In this document: positions 16,535 to 26,169 of the stretch, in pieces
Position numbering within the stretch: position 1 is the stretch's first letter
Layout: each line of letters starts with the position of its first letter
Assembly: GCA_013360445.1 (NCBI GenBank)
Contig: JABWBP010000011.1
Coordinates: 1 to 64,000, forward strand
DNA from: Calditrichaceae bacterium
GTDB taxonomy: Bacteria; Calditrichota; Calditrichia; RBG-13-44-9; J075
Length of the DNA stretch: 64,000 nt
Direction: 5' to 3'
Program-made: the position numbers and the translations under genes
The notes under the pieces: generated by a model
Databases searched by the model: none
What the model was told of the DNA's origin: nothing
What the model saw: the letters and a program-made list of their open reading frames with translations, nothing else

Positions 16535-18259
16535 TTAAATATTGAGGCGGTAGGTTCCTTTTTTAGAACCTGGGATGATAAGTGTTCCCCAAACTTCAGG
16601 AGTTGATTTGAATACATCTCTCAAACGTCTATTAGATCGTTTATCATCCGGATCGAGTTTGGTTAATATAAATCCTTGTCCAATATCGGGAGTTCCTTGT
16701 TCCCAGGCATTATATAGAAGTTTTACAACCTCAGCCTGCTTGGATGTTAAAGTATAGGCAAAACCGTTATAATTAATAGAACGAAAGTCATCTGAGTGAC
16801 TAAAAGCCCCCTCAGCTTCTGCCTCTTTCGGTAACGAATCATAATCCACCGCCATAACCAGCAGACAATACGCTGGCAGTTCGTGCCTTAACAGCGCTTT
16901 GGTATGCCGCTGTATCCCTTCCTCCATCACCCTGGAAACCACTTCCGCATGGCGGTTATAAAGATTGAAAATTTTCTCCGCGTTTTCCCCTGTTCGACCA
17001 TCGAGATAGTCAACCGCCCGGCTGGCTTCCCCGAATTCTCTAAAAAAACCATGTTCCGTCATATCTTCGATTTCCAGTGCTTTTTTGACAAAGGATAACG
17101 CCAGTGCTCGCTGCTCTCCCGGTTCACGCGGGCCGGTCAACAGGTCAAGAGAATATAAAGACTCCGGATCAAATCTCTCATATCCATTCGCAAGCGTCGC
17201 AAATCGCCGGTCGATACACTGGGTGCAGCTACAGCAGTGTCGTTTTGTTTTGATAGAATGGCGCGTTCCTGAGCAACTGACCGTTTCTTTGATAAGTTCT
17301 TCACAGTTTTCTTTTCCCAGCAGCGAGACAACTTCCGTTTTCGTCTTCAGGGCAAAAGGATTTTCCACCTTAAATTCATCTTCGGTAATCAGACTAAACA
17401 ATTCATTGAAATAATGAAGTACCTGTGGATGGGTAGTTCTGGAAGCCCGGGTTCCCAGAAGTTCGGTTGCGATAGGCAGGTTAATACTCGTTACCCCGTT
17501 CTCATAAAACCGGATTCGTGATAACTTTAACAATTTAGCCACAGTTACCGCCAGCGAAGCAAACAGAAAAGAACGGGTTCTCTGGGTATCTGCTTTCTCC
17601 CGGAACCTTCTTTTATGTACCCAAATTGGCACATGATCCACCTTCTTATCCGGAAATCTTTCTTTTATAGCCTGAAATAGGTCATCCTGCCTTTTATACA
17701 TCCCTGAAACAGACCGGTGGCTGACCAGGGCCACATGCCGCTTGTGAACTGCAATCTCTTGTATTGTCCCCGAAAGTGAATCCAACCCCCCGGAAAAAAG
17801 CACCACTTCTTCCGCTTCTACTACCTGACCGAAGTCCAAATAACTTTCTAACGGCGGTGGTTTTGGATGTTTGATAAAACGAAAGGTAAGAGTTCCCCCG
17901 TAGAGGAAATTCAAGGTTCTGGAAAGAAGGTCAACCAACTCCCTGTTCGACCAAAAATCCGCTTGGCGAACCGGGATAACAAAATGCAGTGTCGGGTACC
18001 ATTTTGTATCAACAGCTCGAATTATATCGCTGCCCCGGCTAACCGCCTGATCCCCGCAATACACATAAGCAGCAATCTCTAACAAATCGACCAGCGTATC
18101 GGGAACATCTTTGATGAGAGCCCTGGAAATATCTTCCACTCTAAGCTTAACCGTTTGCTGGTCGACTTTGGTGGTATCTAAACGAACAATATACTCTTCT
18201 GAAATAGGGTAAGGAGGATCAACACCGCCGCATAGTACCCAGTACTCAATCTTCTCCAA
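16535..18259 (-). CDS. QueC-family (QatC-like) ATP-dependent enzyme
   Basis: A 574-residue protein with an N-type ATP pyrophosphatase core: PP-loop SGGLDS at 156-161, RTRSFLFASLA and ENGVTSINLP segments (about 227-262), and a zinc site with C329, C342, C345 and C348, as in QueC. A 150-residue N-terminal extension and a C-terminal winged-helix-like domain (about 500-574, LTSKQAEVVKLLYNAW ... KGTYRLNI) are absent from housekeeping QueC (about 230 residues). This is the build of QatC-type defence proteins. QueC makes preQ0; QatC/Cap9 homologues are reported, as I recall, to attach a deazaguanine to a partner protein. The TTG start has AGGAGG 6 bp upstream and overlaps the partner gene by 14 bp. 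No other queuosine gene is nearby. Confidence 0.78.
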   Translation of the reverse strand: MEKIEYWVLCGGVDPPYPISEEYIVRLDTTKVDQQTVKLRVEDISRALIKDVPDTLVDLLEIAAYVYCGDQAVSRGSDIIRAVDTKWYPTLHFVIPVRQADFWSNRELVDLLSRTLNFLYGGTLTFRFIKHPKPPPLESYLDFGQVVEAEEVVLFSGGLDSLSGTIQEIAVHKRHVALVSHRSVSGMYKRQDDLFQAIKERFPDKKVDHVPIWVHKRRFREKADTQRTRSFLFASLAVTVAKLLKLSRIRFYENGVTSINLPIATELLGTRASRTTHPQVLHYFNELFSLITEDEFKVENPFALKTKTEVVSLLGKENCEELIKETVSCSGTRHSIKTKRHCCSCTQCIDRRFATLANGYERFDPESLYSLDLLTGPREPGEQRALALSFVKKALEIEDMTEHGFFREFGEASRAVDYLDGRTGENAEKIFNLYNRHAEVVSRVMEEGIQRHTKALLRHELPAYCLLVMAVDYDSLPKEAEAEGAFSHSDDFRSINYNGFAYTLTSKQAEVVKLLYNAWEQGTPDIGQGFILTKLDPDDKRSNRRLRDVFKSTPEVWGTLIIPGSKKGTYRLNI

Positions 18260-19028
18260 CCGGCCCTCCTCTCTCCAACTCCGTTGTCACCATGGTCATA
18301 GCTTCTTGCAAAAAATCCCCGGCCTTCTTTTCCGTAATCCCTCCGTTAAACCGCGTTCGGGAATACCAGTTGCCGGCAAATTCTTCCACTTTCCGGGATG
18401 CGCTCCGGGAGTAAGCATAAAGAGATTCTGAGAACTGGGTATATTCACTGATGTTCGCAAATCTCTTGTTCTCACCGACATGGTTGGGAAGTTCGGTGCT
18501 CAAAAAGGTATCCATATACCGGTTGACCAGCCTGCCAAAAAACTCCCTGGCCAAATCGCGGAAGTGTTCCGCGGAATCGTATTCTTTCAGCCTATCCTGA
18601 ATCTTTGAGGTGGTTTCTTGAAAAAGAGTCGGGCTGTCGCCCCCCGCAATATCCGTCAGGCTTTCCACCGCAGACATTTGCACCATTTCCACAAAATCAC
18701 TTGGCTCGCCCTTCTCTTCCACGTAGGTGTCCACCGCTTTGCTGAAAGCGCCCATAATATCAAATAAGTTGGGATCTTCTGATACCGGAAGGTTGAGTTG
18801 CTGTAACCGTTGAGGAAAATCTTCACTGCTCGCTGCGGATGGTATTTGCGTCAGCAGCCAGAGGGCATATATGGAACATCGATCTTTAATAAGCTCTTCT
18901 ACCCCCTCCCGGGAGGCATCTATCGTAGCCGCAGCAATTTCTGGAATGCCGGCCCCCTCCTCCAACAGGCGAATGACCTTTTTCCATTTCGGATAAAGCG
19001 GCAAATTACGGTGAAAATTATGCCCCAT
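18246..19028 (-). CDS. QatB-like partner protein with N-terminal Met-Gly
   Basis: A 260-residue soluble, helical protein of no family I can name for certain. I start it at the ATG at 19028 because AGAAGG precedes it; a TTG at 19091 gives 21 more residues without a ribosome site. That start makes the N-terminus MGHNFHRNLPLYPKW. QatB proteins, as I remember them, also begin with Met-Gly, the site of conjugation by the QueC-like enzyme. Overlap with the QueC-like gene and matched orientation make it the obvious partner or substrate. No qatA ATPase or qatD nuclease is next to the pair. Confidence 0.6.
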   Translation of the reverse strand: MGHNFHRNLPLYPKWKKVIRLLEEGAGIPEIAAATIDASREGVEELIKDRCSIYALWLLTQIPSAASSEDFPQRLQQLNLPVSEDPNLFDIMGAFSKAVDTYVEEKGEPSDFVEMVQMSAVESLTDIAGGDSPTLFQETTSKIQDRLKEYDSAEHFRDLAREFFGRLVNRYMDTFLSTELPNHVGENKRFANISEYTQFSESLYAYSRSASRKVEEFAGNWYSRTRFNGGITEKKAGDFLQEAMTMVTTELERGGPVGED

Positions 19029-19322
19029 AACACCTTCTGAATAGGTTAATATGTCCGGGTTTATCTGCAACCTGCAATACAACTCGGGCAAAGAAAGGGG
19101 GTATAACCATCCCTGGGGTCTTTAAGCTAACAGAAACGCGAGCAATCAGCCAACCGGCCCGGATGCTCTGGCGGATTATGTCATAAAATTGGATAGGAAA
19201 AATTTACACTCTCCTCCTCCCATTTTCAATACAAAATTTATCAAATTTCTCCCCCCACGGATGGATCGGCGAAATACTGTCCGAGGCAGGGATGCCGAGT
19301 TTATTTCGCCAGGGCGTTTTTG

Positions 19323-19380
19323 GTTCTTTTTGCGCTGACAAAAAGAACAAATAAAAAGCCTGGCTTCCTTGCCAGGCTTT
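19323..19380 (-). terminator. Double hairpin terminator after the hsd operon
   Basis: Two adjacent perfect 10-bp stems: AAAGCCTGGC/GCCAGGCTTT (19355-19380, loop TTCCTT) and GTTCTTTTTG/CAAAAAGAAC (19323-19348, loop CGCTGA). Read on the minus strand the first stem is followed by TTTTTATTTG, a good U-tract. This would end transcription of hsdM-hsdS-hsdR and the 749-residue gene before the QatB-like gene. The rest of the 430-bp gap (19092-19529) shows no convincing gene; an 81-codon frame there looks like dispersed intergenic repeat. Confidence 0.65.
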
Positions 19381-19529
19381 GGTGGGAGGGGGATTATCCT
19401 GCAATAACCTCAATATAATCACGCAAATCCCGCTCAAACAATTTTCCACTCTCCTTACTTCCCCACCCGGTCAGGAGATAGATGTTTAAAGACTTCTCAT
19501 AGAATTGTGCCACAGATTCGCGAACAAAA

Positions 19530-21779
19530 TTATTCCGATATTTCCGCTCTTGTCGCCGGTTGTGGAGGTGGATTATTATTCACTAAACTCTTTAAGTGTT
19601 TTTCATAATCCTTGAGCAACTCTGATACTTTTGTTTCATCAACAGCCGTTATGCTTGATAGTTTTTGTAAATCTATTTCGGATGCCCTTTGTAAAAAATG
19701 TTTTAACCAGTCAGATCCTCTTGAATCAATCATACGGGTTGGCAGAAAATCCTGACCATAAGATTTGCGATAAACAGATAACGTAATCCAGAAATGACTG
19801 AAATCGTAATAAGCTGGAGTATAGGTTCCTGCTTTATGAACGGATGTTTCAAACCAATTCATAATTTGCGGGTCAAATGAGTAATTAAACTCATGGCTAA
19901 AAATAAATTCATCAAAATATTTGTTGTTACCTCTTCCGGTTTGCAAGGAAGCCGTATCACAATGTTCTATAAGAGGAAAAGCAACTTCTCTTACCGCCTC
20001 CGGTGGAAGTTCTCCACTCACTGCCCGTTTATAGATGAGTATTGACAGATATGCAATGTATTTAGCCAGGAGGTCAAATTTTGTTTTTTCCCATTCGTAA
20101 CATTCTTTGTCATTTAATGAGTGTTCCCAATGGGTTATTGGTAGAAGCAATTCCAAAAGATACTGTGCATTATTTTTTAAGTAAAACATCGATTCTTGTG
20201 CAAGTCTGCGATAAAAAAATTGTATCAGAAAATAGAATGTATTTACGGCAGTTTTAATCCCTTGATTAATGATTGGATCATAAAAACCTTTAATGTTGTT
20301 TTTGAATTCCTCCACTGATTCGCCATCTACTTTTTTATTCATTTCGTATGACAGGCAAACTTCTTGAATGTTCAACAAAAATACAGGAATTTTAGGATTA
20401 TAAACTTCATCTTTCATGACGACATTTGAGAATAGTTGATCCATCAACTCCAGCAGTAGAATCATTAAAGTAATACTGCCCTTTTCGATCGCTAATGATC
20501 TCATGTGATAAATAAACTCTAAGATATCCTTTAAATACGTTCTTGGAGAATCACTCCGTGCTAAAATAGAGAATCGATCAGTAATGTACTTAAAAATATC
20601 CTGTTTAATACCAATTTCAGTTTCCCAACTGCCACTCTCAGATTCAAAATATTCTTTTAATATAAATGATTCCAGGTGCTGTAGCAGATACTTGGATGCG
20701 ATTTGATTCGACATACTGACCTGGGTATATAGAAGCAATAAATCATCCAGAATTTTCGAATATTCGTAAAACAGGTTTTGTCTTTCATCTATTTCAAAAC
20801 ACTGGATAAGCTTAATTTCTCTCTTCTTTACATACAGAATTTGTTGTTCGAGTTGTTCATCTTTGTCAGCAGAATCCGCTATAGCTGCTCCTTTCAGGCA
20901 TACTGTTAAGAGTAATGAGTCTGGTGTTTGACCTGGAAGTTCTCGGTATTCAGGTCGTGGCAGTGAATCACCTATATTAATATTTATTACAATCTTATAT
21001 ATATCATTTTCGATACCCTTTAGTAGTTTATAGATTCCATTAATATTTATTGATTTGACTAATCCTTTTACTGGGGTGAAAATTCTGTAAGGGTGAGAAA
21101 TAAGAAATGCAAATTCACCTTCCTTCTCAGTCTCAGTCAAGAATAAATTATTGAACTTACCTAAATCTCGTTTAAAGTTGTCACGTGATTGTTTTAGAGG
21201 TTCCTCAACCTTCTCTAATGAGGAAAAATCAATCTTGTTTAATATAAGCGAAAAGAAATTTTCAACATTGATTACCTTTGTTAGCCAATAAAAATAACAG
21301 ACCGAAACAATAACAGAGAGAAGCAAAAACAAAATGCATAAAAAAATATTGAGATTGCGGATTGTGTTAGAATGTGAAAAAAACGCCAAAACCCCGGCAA
21401 ATGAGAATTCTATAGCGAAGTAGTAGTAGGTCTTTTTGTTTTTGAGGATATATTTTCTACTTAGATGGGAAGGTATATACTGCATGGAATAGGTTAGCGG
21501 CGCTACTCCAAAAAATATTATAAACACAGTAATACTACCCAGGAATAAATTGCTTATCCAGGAATTTTCTCTCTCGATAGAAAGGTACGTTATAATTCCA
21601 TCCCAAGACGGAAATTGATTGGGAATATCAAATATCAATCCAAGATTTATGATCAGTGCAAATGCAATCGGGGCAAGTAAGCATAAAATAAAGACAGAAA
21701 TATTTCGACTATTCTTTATCAGCAGGCTCCAAAGCTCGATCACCTTCTTTATTATTTTAATGCGCCCGTCATTTATCAT
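19530..21779 (-). CDS. Membrane-anchored protein of unknown function, downstream of hsdR
   Basis: A 749-residue protein I do not recognise. Four hydrophobic segments sit in the N-terminal quarter (about 25-49, 75-97, 117-133, 144-165). The remaining 580 residues are hydrophilic, helical and presumably cytoplasmic, without visible catalytic motifs, and end in a Pro-rich tail. It starts 33 bp after the hsdR stop on the same strand, so it belongs to the type I restriction operon. Its AT-rich codon use differs from hsdRSM, which suggests a separate origin. It could be an accessory defence or signalling protein; no role can be claimed from sequence. Confidence 0.75.
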   Translation of the reverse strand: MINDGRIKIIKKVIELWSLLIKNSRNISVFILCLLAPIAFALIINLGLIFDIPNQFPSWDGIITYLSIERENSWISNLFLGSITVFIIFFGVAPLTYSMQYIPSHLSRKYILKNKKTYYYFAIEFSFAGVLAFFSHSNTIRNLNIFLCILFLLLSVIVSVCYFYWLTKVINVENFFSLILNKIDFSSLEKVEEPLKQSRDNFKRDLGKFNNLFLTETEKEGEFAFLISHPYRIFTPVKGLVKSININGIYKLLKGIENDIYKIVININIGDSLPRPEYRELPGQTPDSLLLTVCLKGAAIADSADKDEQLEQQILYVKKREIKLIQCFEIDERQNLFYEYSKILDDLLLLYTQVSMSNQIASKYLLQHLESFILKEYFESESGSWETEIGIKQDIFKYITDRFSILARSDSPRTYLKDILEFIYHMRSLAIEKGSITLMILLLELMDQLFSNVVMKDEVYNPKIPVFLLNIQEVCLSYEMNKKVDGESVEEFKNNIKGFYDPIINQGIKTAVNTFYFLIQFFYRRLAQESMFYLKNNAQYLLELLLPITHWEHSLNDKECYEWEKTKFDLLAKYIAYLSILIYKRAVSGELPPEAVREVAFPLIEHCDTASLQTGRGNNKYFDEFIFSHEFNYSFDPQIMNWFETSVHKAGTYTPAYYDFSHFWITLSVYRKSYGQDFLPTRMIDSRGSDWLKHFLQRASEIDLQKLSSITAVDETKVSELLKDYEKHLKSLVNNNPPPQPATRAEISE

Positions 21780-21812
21780 CGAAGCCTCTTAAACTGTATC
21801 AAACTACCGTAT

Positions 21813-24800
21813 TCATGATGCATTTGCCAGCTCCAAGCCCTTCTGAATCACAGTAAACGCCATGATGTCAAAAATGGCCCCTGTGTCGGTATATTTGGGA
21901 TCGCCAAGCTGTTCATAGAGTTCACGGATGGCGTAGGCATCCTGAATATCTCCGTTCACCTGGTCTTTGTAAACGGTTTCGAGGAAAGTCGTATCAGTTT
22001 GATGGTGGGCGACGGTTTGCTGAATGGATTCGTCGGCAATCTTTTCTTCTGAAACTTCGCGGATATGGAGGGCCTCTTCCTCGCTGATTTGGTAGGTCTC
22101 CCTGATCCTGGCGATCATGTCTTGAACAGACACTCTCTTCACAGGCGGTGGTCCACTTTTGCTGCCTTTACGGGGCGTTGGCTTTTTCAAACCGCCGGGC
22201 ATCTCAATTTCACCCTTGTAAGTCACAGCGGCTTTTTCCACGACCGTGGCTCGAACCTGCTTCATAAGTTCCGACACTGACCCGGCCTTGATAAGCTGCG
22301 GGCCGACGTATTCGCAAAAAACGACGAAATCTCGTATATACTTTTCATAGCTGAAAAAGCTGCTCAGGAAGTGATAACTCTTCACAAATTTTGCAAGCAG
22401 GTAAACAAAACTCTTTCGCTGTTCAGGATCGGTTATCCTTTCCTGAAAACGTCCGCGCAGATCGTTGACAAGTGATTGAAGTGAGGCGTCATCATCTTTT
22501 TTGATGAGTTCAACGACAGGTAGCGCGTCATCTTGGATGAACACACCCTTCCCGAGGATCTCTTCGTAAAGATCAAGGCACGTCTGCGGATCAGGTTCGT
22601 CAGGCTCAGGAGAGGGGCTGTGGCGGTATTTATTGAAAGCCTTGAGGATTGCTCTGGCGTTGTTGGTAAAGTCCACAACCACGACGCCTTTCTTATCCGG
22701 GTGAGAGCGATTGAGGCGGGAGATCGTCTGCACGGCGTTTCGGTCAATCACCGCTTTGTCGAGAAACATCCCGGCAAGGAGTGGTTGATCAAAGCCTGTC
22801 TGGAACTTACTCGCCACGATCATCAGCCGGTAGGAGTCTTCTTCGAACCGGTCCTCAATCAGTTCACCCTCGTTCAGCTCATTGAGCGCATGTTCGGAAA
22901 TAACCTTGTTGGTTCCGGGATGAACGAAGTCAGTAAAAGCATAGAGGACCTTATACACCGCGCCGCGCTCCTTGAGCTTTTCCCTGATAATCCGGAAGTA
23001 TTCCAGACCGGCCAGCCGGGAAGTGGCAACAATCATCGCCTTGGCTTTTCCATCGATGCCGGGTTTTATCTTCTCTTCGAAGATGCGGAGCATGACCTCG
23101 GATTTGTATTGAATCAGCTCCGGGTCCTGGAAGGCGACATTTTTGAGTGCCTTCGACACGACGCCGGCAGGATAGAGCTTTTCTTCCTCCGGCATCGGGA
23201 TAATCGGGCAATGCAAATGATAAAGCGTCTTGTAGGAGATGATACTCTGGGCAACGTCAACGATATAGCCCTCAGTGATGGCTTCAGCCTCTGTGTAGGT
23301 ATCGAACGGCTGGCCGAAAAGCTGAATCGTTGCCGGGCTTGGGGTGGCCGTGAAAGCTACGAAAAGCTGGTTGAGGTCGTGCTCTTTGATGACCTTCGCG
23401 ATCTTATCCTGGGGGTCCTCTTGATCCTGGGCATCCTCAGCATCAGGCTCATCGACTGAATGAGTAGCTGCCGGTTCCACTGGTTCCCTTTCTTCCTCGG
23501 CATCTTCCACCGTGTAGTCTGCCGTTTCCTCAGCCACCATCGACAAATCCTTAGCAACAGTCTCAGGGGCCGAATCCCGAAAGGGCATCCGGATCGCTGT
23601 CGCCATCCGCCCCTCCTGGGAGCGATGGGCTTCGTCAATCAGAAAGGCGACGCGCAGTGTCTTGAGCCCCTCATCGTTGGCGATTTTGTCCAAAATGTAG
23701 TGAAACTTTTGCTGCGTGGTGACGATGATTTGCTCCCGATCCCTGAGAAACCGGCCCAGGTCTCCGGATCGCCTGGCGTAGCATACCACGTCTTTAATAT
23801 GGGCAAATTTCTCCATGTCCTCCCGGATATTTTTGTCGAGCGACTTCCGGTCTGTGAGAAGGAAGATCATATTGACCACCTTTTCAGACGTGCCCGGTTT
23901 AAAGAGGCTGTGAAGACGGTCGGCCATCCAGCACATCGTGAGCGTCTTGCCTGAGCCGGCGGAATGGTTCACCAGGAACTTCCGACCCACATCACCATGC
24001 TCCGCGAAGTGGCTTTGCGCTTCATGAGTCACCCTCTCCACACAACGGCGTTGATGGTAACGGGGAAATATTGTAAAAGCCGGGCGTTTGGGCCGATCTT
24101 CGCTGGCTTCCTGCCTTGGGACGCGAACAAGATAGAAGGCGATGGCTTCGAGTATGCGATCTTTGGAAAGTGCTTCGCGATAGAGGAACTCTACCGGGTA
24201 TTCGCCTTCGGTGATCGCCTTATTAGTGAGGCCGGTATTGAACCAGCGGAAGTTCTCTTCTATCCGGGGATCAGTGGCCACCTGCACGTCGCTGGTATCT
24301 GCCGCGATATACAAAAAAGGTAGTCGGAAAATACGGTCGCTGTGGTCGCGGGCGACATACTGCGCAACAGCATCGTGCACGTTCTGGTTCTTCTCGTGTT
24401 TTACCTCCAGGGTAATAATCGGAAGGCCGTTTAAGAAAAAAACGAAATCGATCTCAAAGTTGTTCGGCCCAAAGTAGAGGCTGGGCCGGAATGTCACCCG
24501 GTTCTCGGCGTAAAGCTTGTTGGCCACACTCTCGCTGGAGCGTGGCCTTGGGAAGTAGAGCTTGAAGTCGTTCCCCCGCACTGCCAGACCGGTGCGAATG
24601 ATCGTCCACAGCGGGCGGCGATCCAGCTCATCCTTCAGTGCTTTGAAAATCTCGTCCCGAGCATCATCGCCGTAATCTTCCTCAAGACGTTCCAGCGTTT
24701 CATTCTGAGTAGCTTTAAGAAAGGCGTAGAGGTGATCTTCCGCAAAGTAGTATTCCTTGTCCGTAATATCTTCCTGCGTAAGAACGGCATATTCGTGTTC

Positions 24801-24857
24801 CCGAACCAGGAAATCCGCAATGTGCTTCTGGAATTTTTTCTCCGGTCCTTTAAACAT
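21813..24857 (-). CDS. hsdR: Type I restriction enzyme, HsdR (motor/nuclease) subunit
   Basis: About 1014 residues with the full HsdR order: an N-terminal PD-(D/E)xK nuclease (FEIDFVFFLNGLPIITLEVKHEKN, about 145-170), Walker A HSAGSGKT near 300, a DEAH box (LIDEAHRSQEG, about 410), helicase motifs including ATPSPATIQLFG and QTISRLNR, and a C-terminal helical domain for HsdM binding. An acidic insertion (about 450-500) is unusual. The ATG at 24857 has GAGG upstream and overlaps hsdS by 8 bp; a TTG at 24875 is a weaker start. It appears intact, so restriction should be active. Confidence 0.95.
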   Translation of the reverse strand: MFKGPEKKFQKHIADFLVREHEYAVLTQEDITDKEYYFAEDHLYAFLKATQNETLERLEEDYGDDARDEIFKALKDELDRRPLWTIIRTGLAVRGNDFKLYFPRPRSSESVANKLYAENRVTFRPSLYFGPNNFEIDFVFFLNGLPIITLEVKHEKNQNVHDAVAQYVARDHSDRIFRLPFLYIAADTSDVQVATDPRIEENFRWFNTGLTNKAITEGEYPVEFLYREALSKDRILEAIAFYLVRVPRQEASEDRPKRPAFTIFPRYHQRRCVERVTHEAQSHFAEHGDVGRKFLVNHSAGSGKTLTMCWMADRLHSLFKPGTSEKVVNMIFLLTDRKSLDKNIREDMEKFAHIKDVVCYARRSGDLGRFLRDREQIIVTTQQKFHYILDKIANDEGLKTLRVAFLIDEAHRSQEGRMATAIRMPFRDSAPETVAKDLSMVAEETADYTVEDAEEEREPVEPAATHSVDEPDAEDAQDQEDPQDKIAKVIKEHDLNQLFVAFTATPSPATIQLFGQPFDTYTEAEAITEGYIVDVAQSIISYKTLYHLHCPIIPMPEEEKLYPAGVVSKALKNVAFQDPELIQYKSEVMLRIFEEKIKPGIDGKAKAMIVATSRLAGLEYFRIIREKLKERGAVYKVLYAFTDFVHPGTNKVISEHALNELNEGELIEDRFEEDSYRLMIVASKFQTGFDQPLLAGMFLDKAVIDRNAVQTISRLNRSHPDKKGVVVVDFTNNARAILKAFNKYRHSPSPEPDEPDPQTCLDLYEEILGKGVFIQDDALPVVELIKKDDDASLQSLVNDLRGRFQERITDPEQRKSFVYLLAKFVKSYHFLSSFFSYEKYIRDFVVFCEYVGPQLIKAGSVSELMKQVRATVVEKAAVTYKGEIEMPGGLKKPTPRKGSKSGPPPVKRVSVQDMIARIRETYQISEEEALHIREVSEEKIADESIQQTVAHHQTDTTFLETVYKDQVNGDIQDAYAIRELYEQLGDPKYTDTGAIFDIMAFTVIQKGLELANAS

Positions 24858-26169
24858 GAGCTTCAACCTCGGCAACGTCTGCCCCCGAAATGCGTCGTTT
24901 TCCTGTGACGCATTCGTGGATCAGGGATTTGCGGTAAGCAGTGAGGGTAGTGATTTGGTCGGTGATGCAATTAGTCAAACGCCTGAACTCTGAAACTTGC
25001 TGATCGAGGCGATCAACAATCGCCTGTTGCTCTTGGGGATCTGGTAGCGGTACTTTAAACTGACCGATCTGCCGAAAGTTCAGACCTTCCCTTGAAGAAC
25101 CAGTGAAACCTGCGAAAACCTGACTTTGCCCTGCATCAGAAATCAAAAAATAGTTAAGGAACTGGGGCCGCAATTTCCCCCATGATCTTAGAATACAAAC
25201 ATGTTGATTTACATTCCCAATTTCTACCGTTTCTGGGAGCACAGCACACCTGCCAATTGAGGCTCCAGTAATATTCAGCAGTACGTCACCTTTGGTCAGT
25301 TGACTGTTGGACATCTGCGCATGAGTAGCCTCATCAATAAATGCAATATCGTCAAATACAACCCCATCAAAGTGTACATTCTGGCTGCGGATCAGTGGAA
25401 TCCCTTCTACTATGTAAGATGCCGCACCTCCTCTAGGTGTAACGCCGCTGCCAATTTTCGATGTTAGATCTTTCAAACGATCAACCTTCCAATGCCTGGG
25501 AATCTGTCTAAAATGCAGAGCCCCCGAATCCCTCACTTCCACATCCGGGTTCAGACCCTGGGTGACCGCTTTCTGAATAATGGATTTGCGGAGTGCGTCG
25601 AGAGTTTCAAGCTGCTTCTGTTTTATCTCTACTGACCGGTCAATCACCGCGCAACTCGCGTCCAGATACGCCGCAATCCGCTTCTGTTCGGGGATGGGGG
25701 GTAATGGAATATCTGTTGCTTCAAAGTCTTTGTCATCAAGTGCTGGATAACCTACTCCTTTCGCAATAGCCTCAAAGTGCTGACGGTTGCCCTCGGAAAG
25801 AATGTAATAATAAAGGAAACGGTCAATGATTTTTACCGGATTTGGGGTGACTACATTGAAGCCGGTGGAGCAAATCAACTCACCATCGATATCATTATCA
25901 ATATGTGCAATAGCTTGGAGGTTTGGGCGAACCGATGAAACCAGGACATCATGCGCTCGAACTCTTCTTCTGGCTCGTGAAGGAGCATCTTCAAAACAAA
26001 TTCGCTCAATAGCGTCTTTGGAGACAATACCATAATAATCTACATTTGAGATCTCTAAGTAGCTGAATTCAAAGTCATCAGGAGTGTCAACCCCTAAGGA
26101 AATCGCATTGATCTCCGCAATATCCTTCAAGCGATCAACAAGCCAGCCATTCTCCGAGTAAGCTTTCAT
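24850..26169 (-). CDS. hsdS: Type I restriction-modification specificity subunit HsdS
   Basis: 439 residues with two target-recognition domains, each followed by a conserved helix. The first half has GWLVDRLKDIAEIN and ends IPLPPIPEQKRIAAYLD; the second has HWKVDRLKDLTSKIGSGVTPRG and ends FKVPLPDPQEQQAIVDRLD. The two halves therefore recognise a bipartite DNA site that cannot be read from sequence alone. I use the ATG at 26169, which overlaps the hsdM stop by ATGA and has GAGGGAGAG upstream, rather than a longer frame from 26226. Confidence 0.95.
   Translation of the reverse strand: MKAYSENGWLVDRLKDIAEINAISLGVDTPDDFEFSYLEISNVDYYGIVSKDAIERICFEDAPSRARRRVRAHDVLVSSVRPNLQAIAHIDNDIDGELICSTGFNVVTPNPVKIIDRFLYYYILSEGNRQHFEAIAKGVGYPALDDKDFEATDIPLPPIPEQKRIAAYLDASCAVIDRSVEIKQKQLETLDALRKSIIQKAVTQGLNPDVEVRDSGALHFRQIPRHWKVDRLKDLTSKIGSGVTPRGGAASYIVEGIPLIRSQNVHFDGVVFDDIAFIDEATHAQMSNSQLTKGDVLLNITGASIGRCAVLPETVEIGNVNQHVCILRSWGKLRPQFLNYFLISDAGQSQVFAGFTGSSREGLNFRQIGQFKVPLPDPQEQQAIVDRLDQQVSEFRRLTNCITDQITTLTAYRKSLIHECVTGKRRISGADVAEVEAHV

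Noticed and set aside
19204-19449. 81-codon minus-strand frame between the hsd block and the QatB-like gene
   Set aside because: It runs through two hairpins and repeat-like DNA; no ribosome site and no protein-like pattern.
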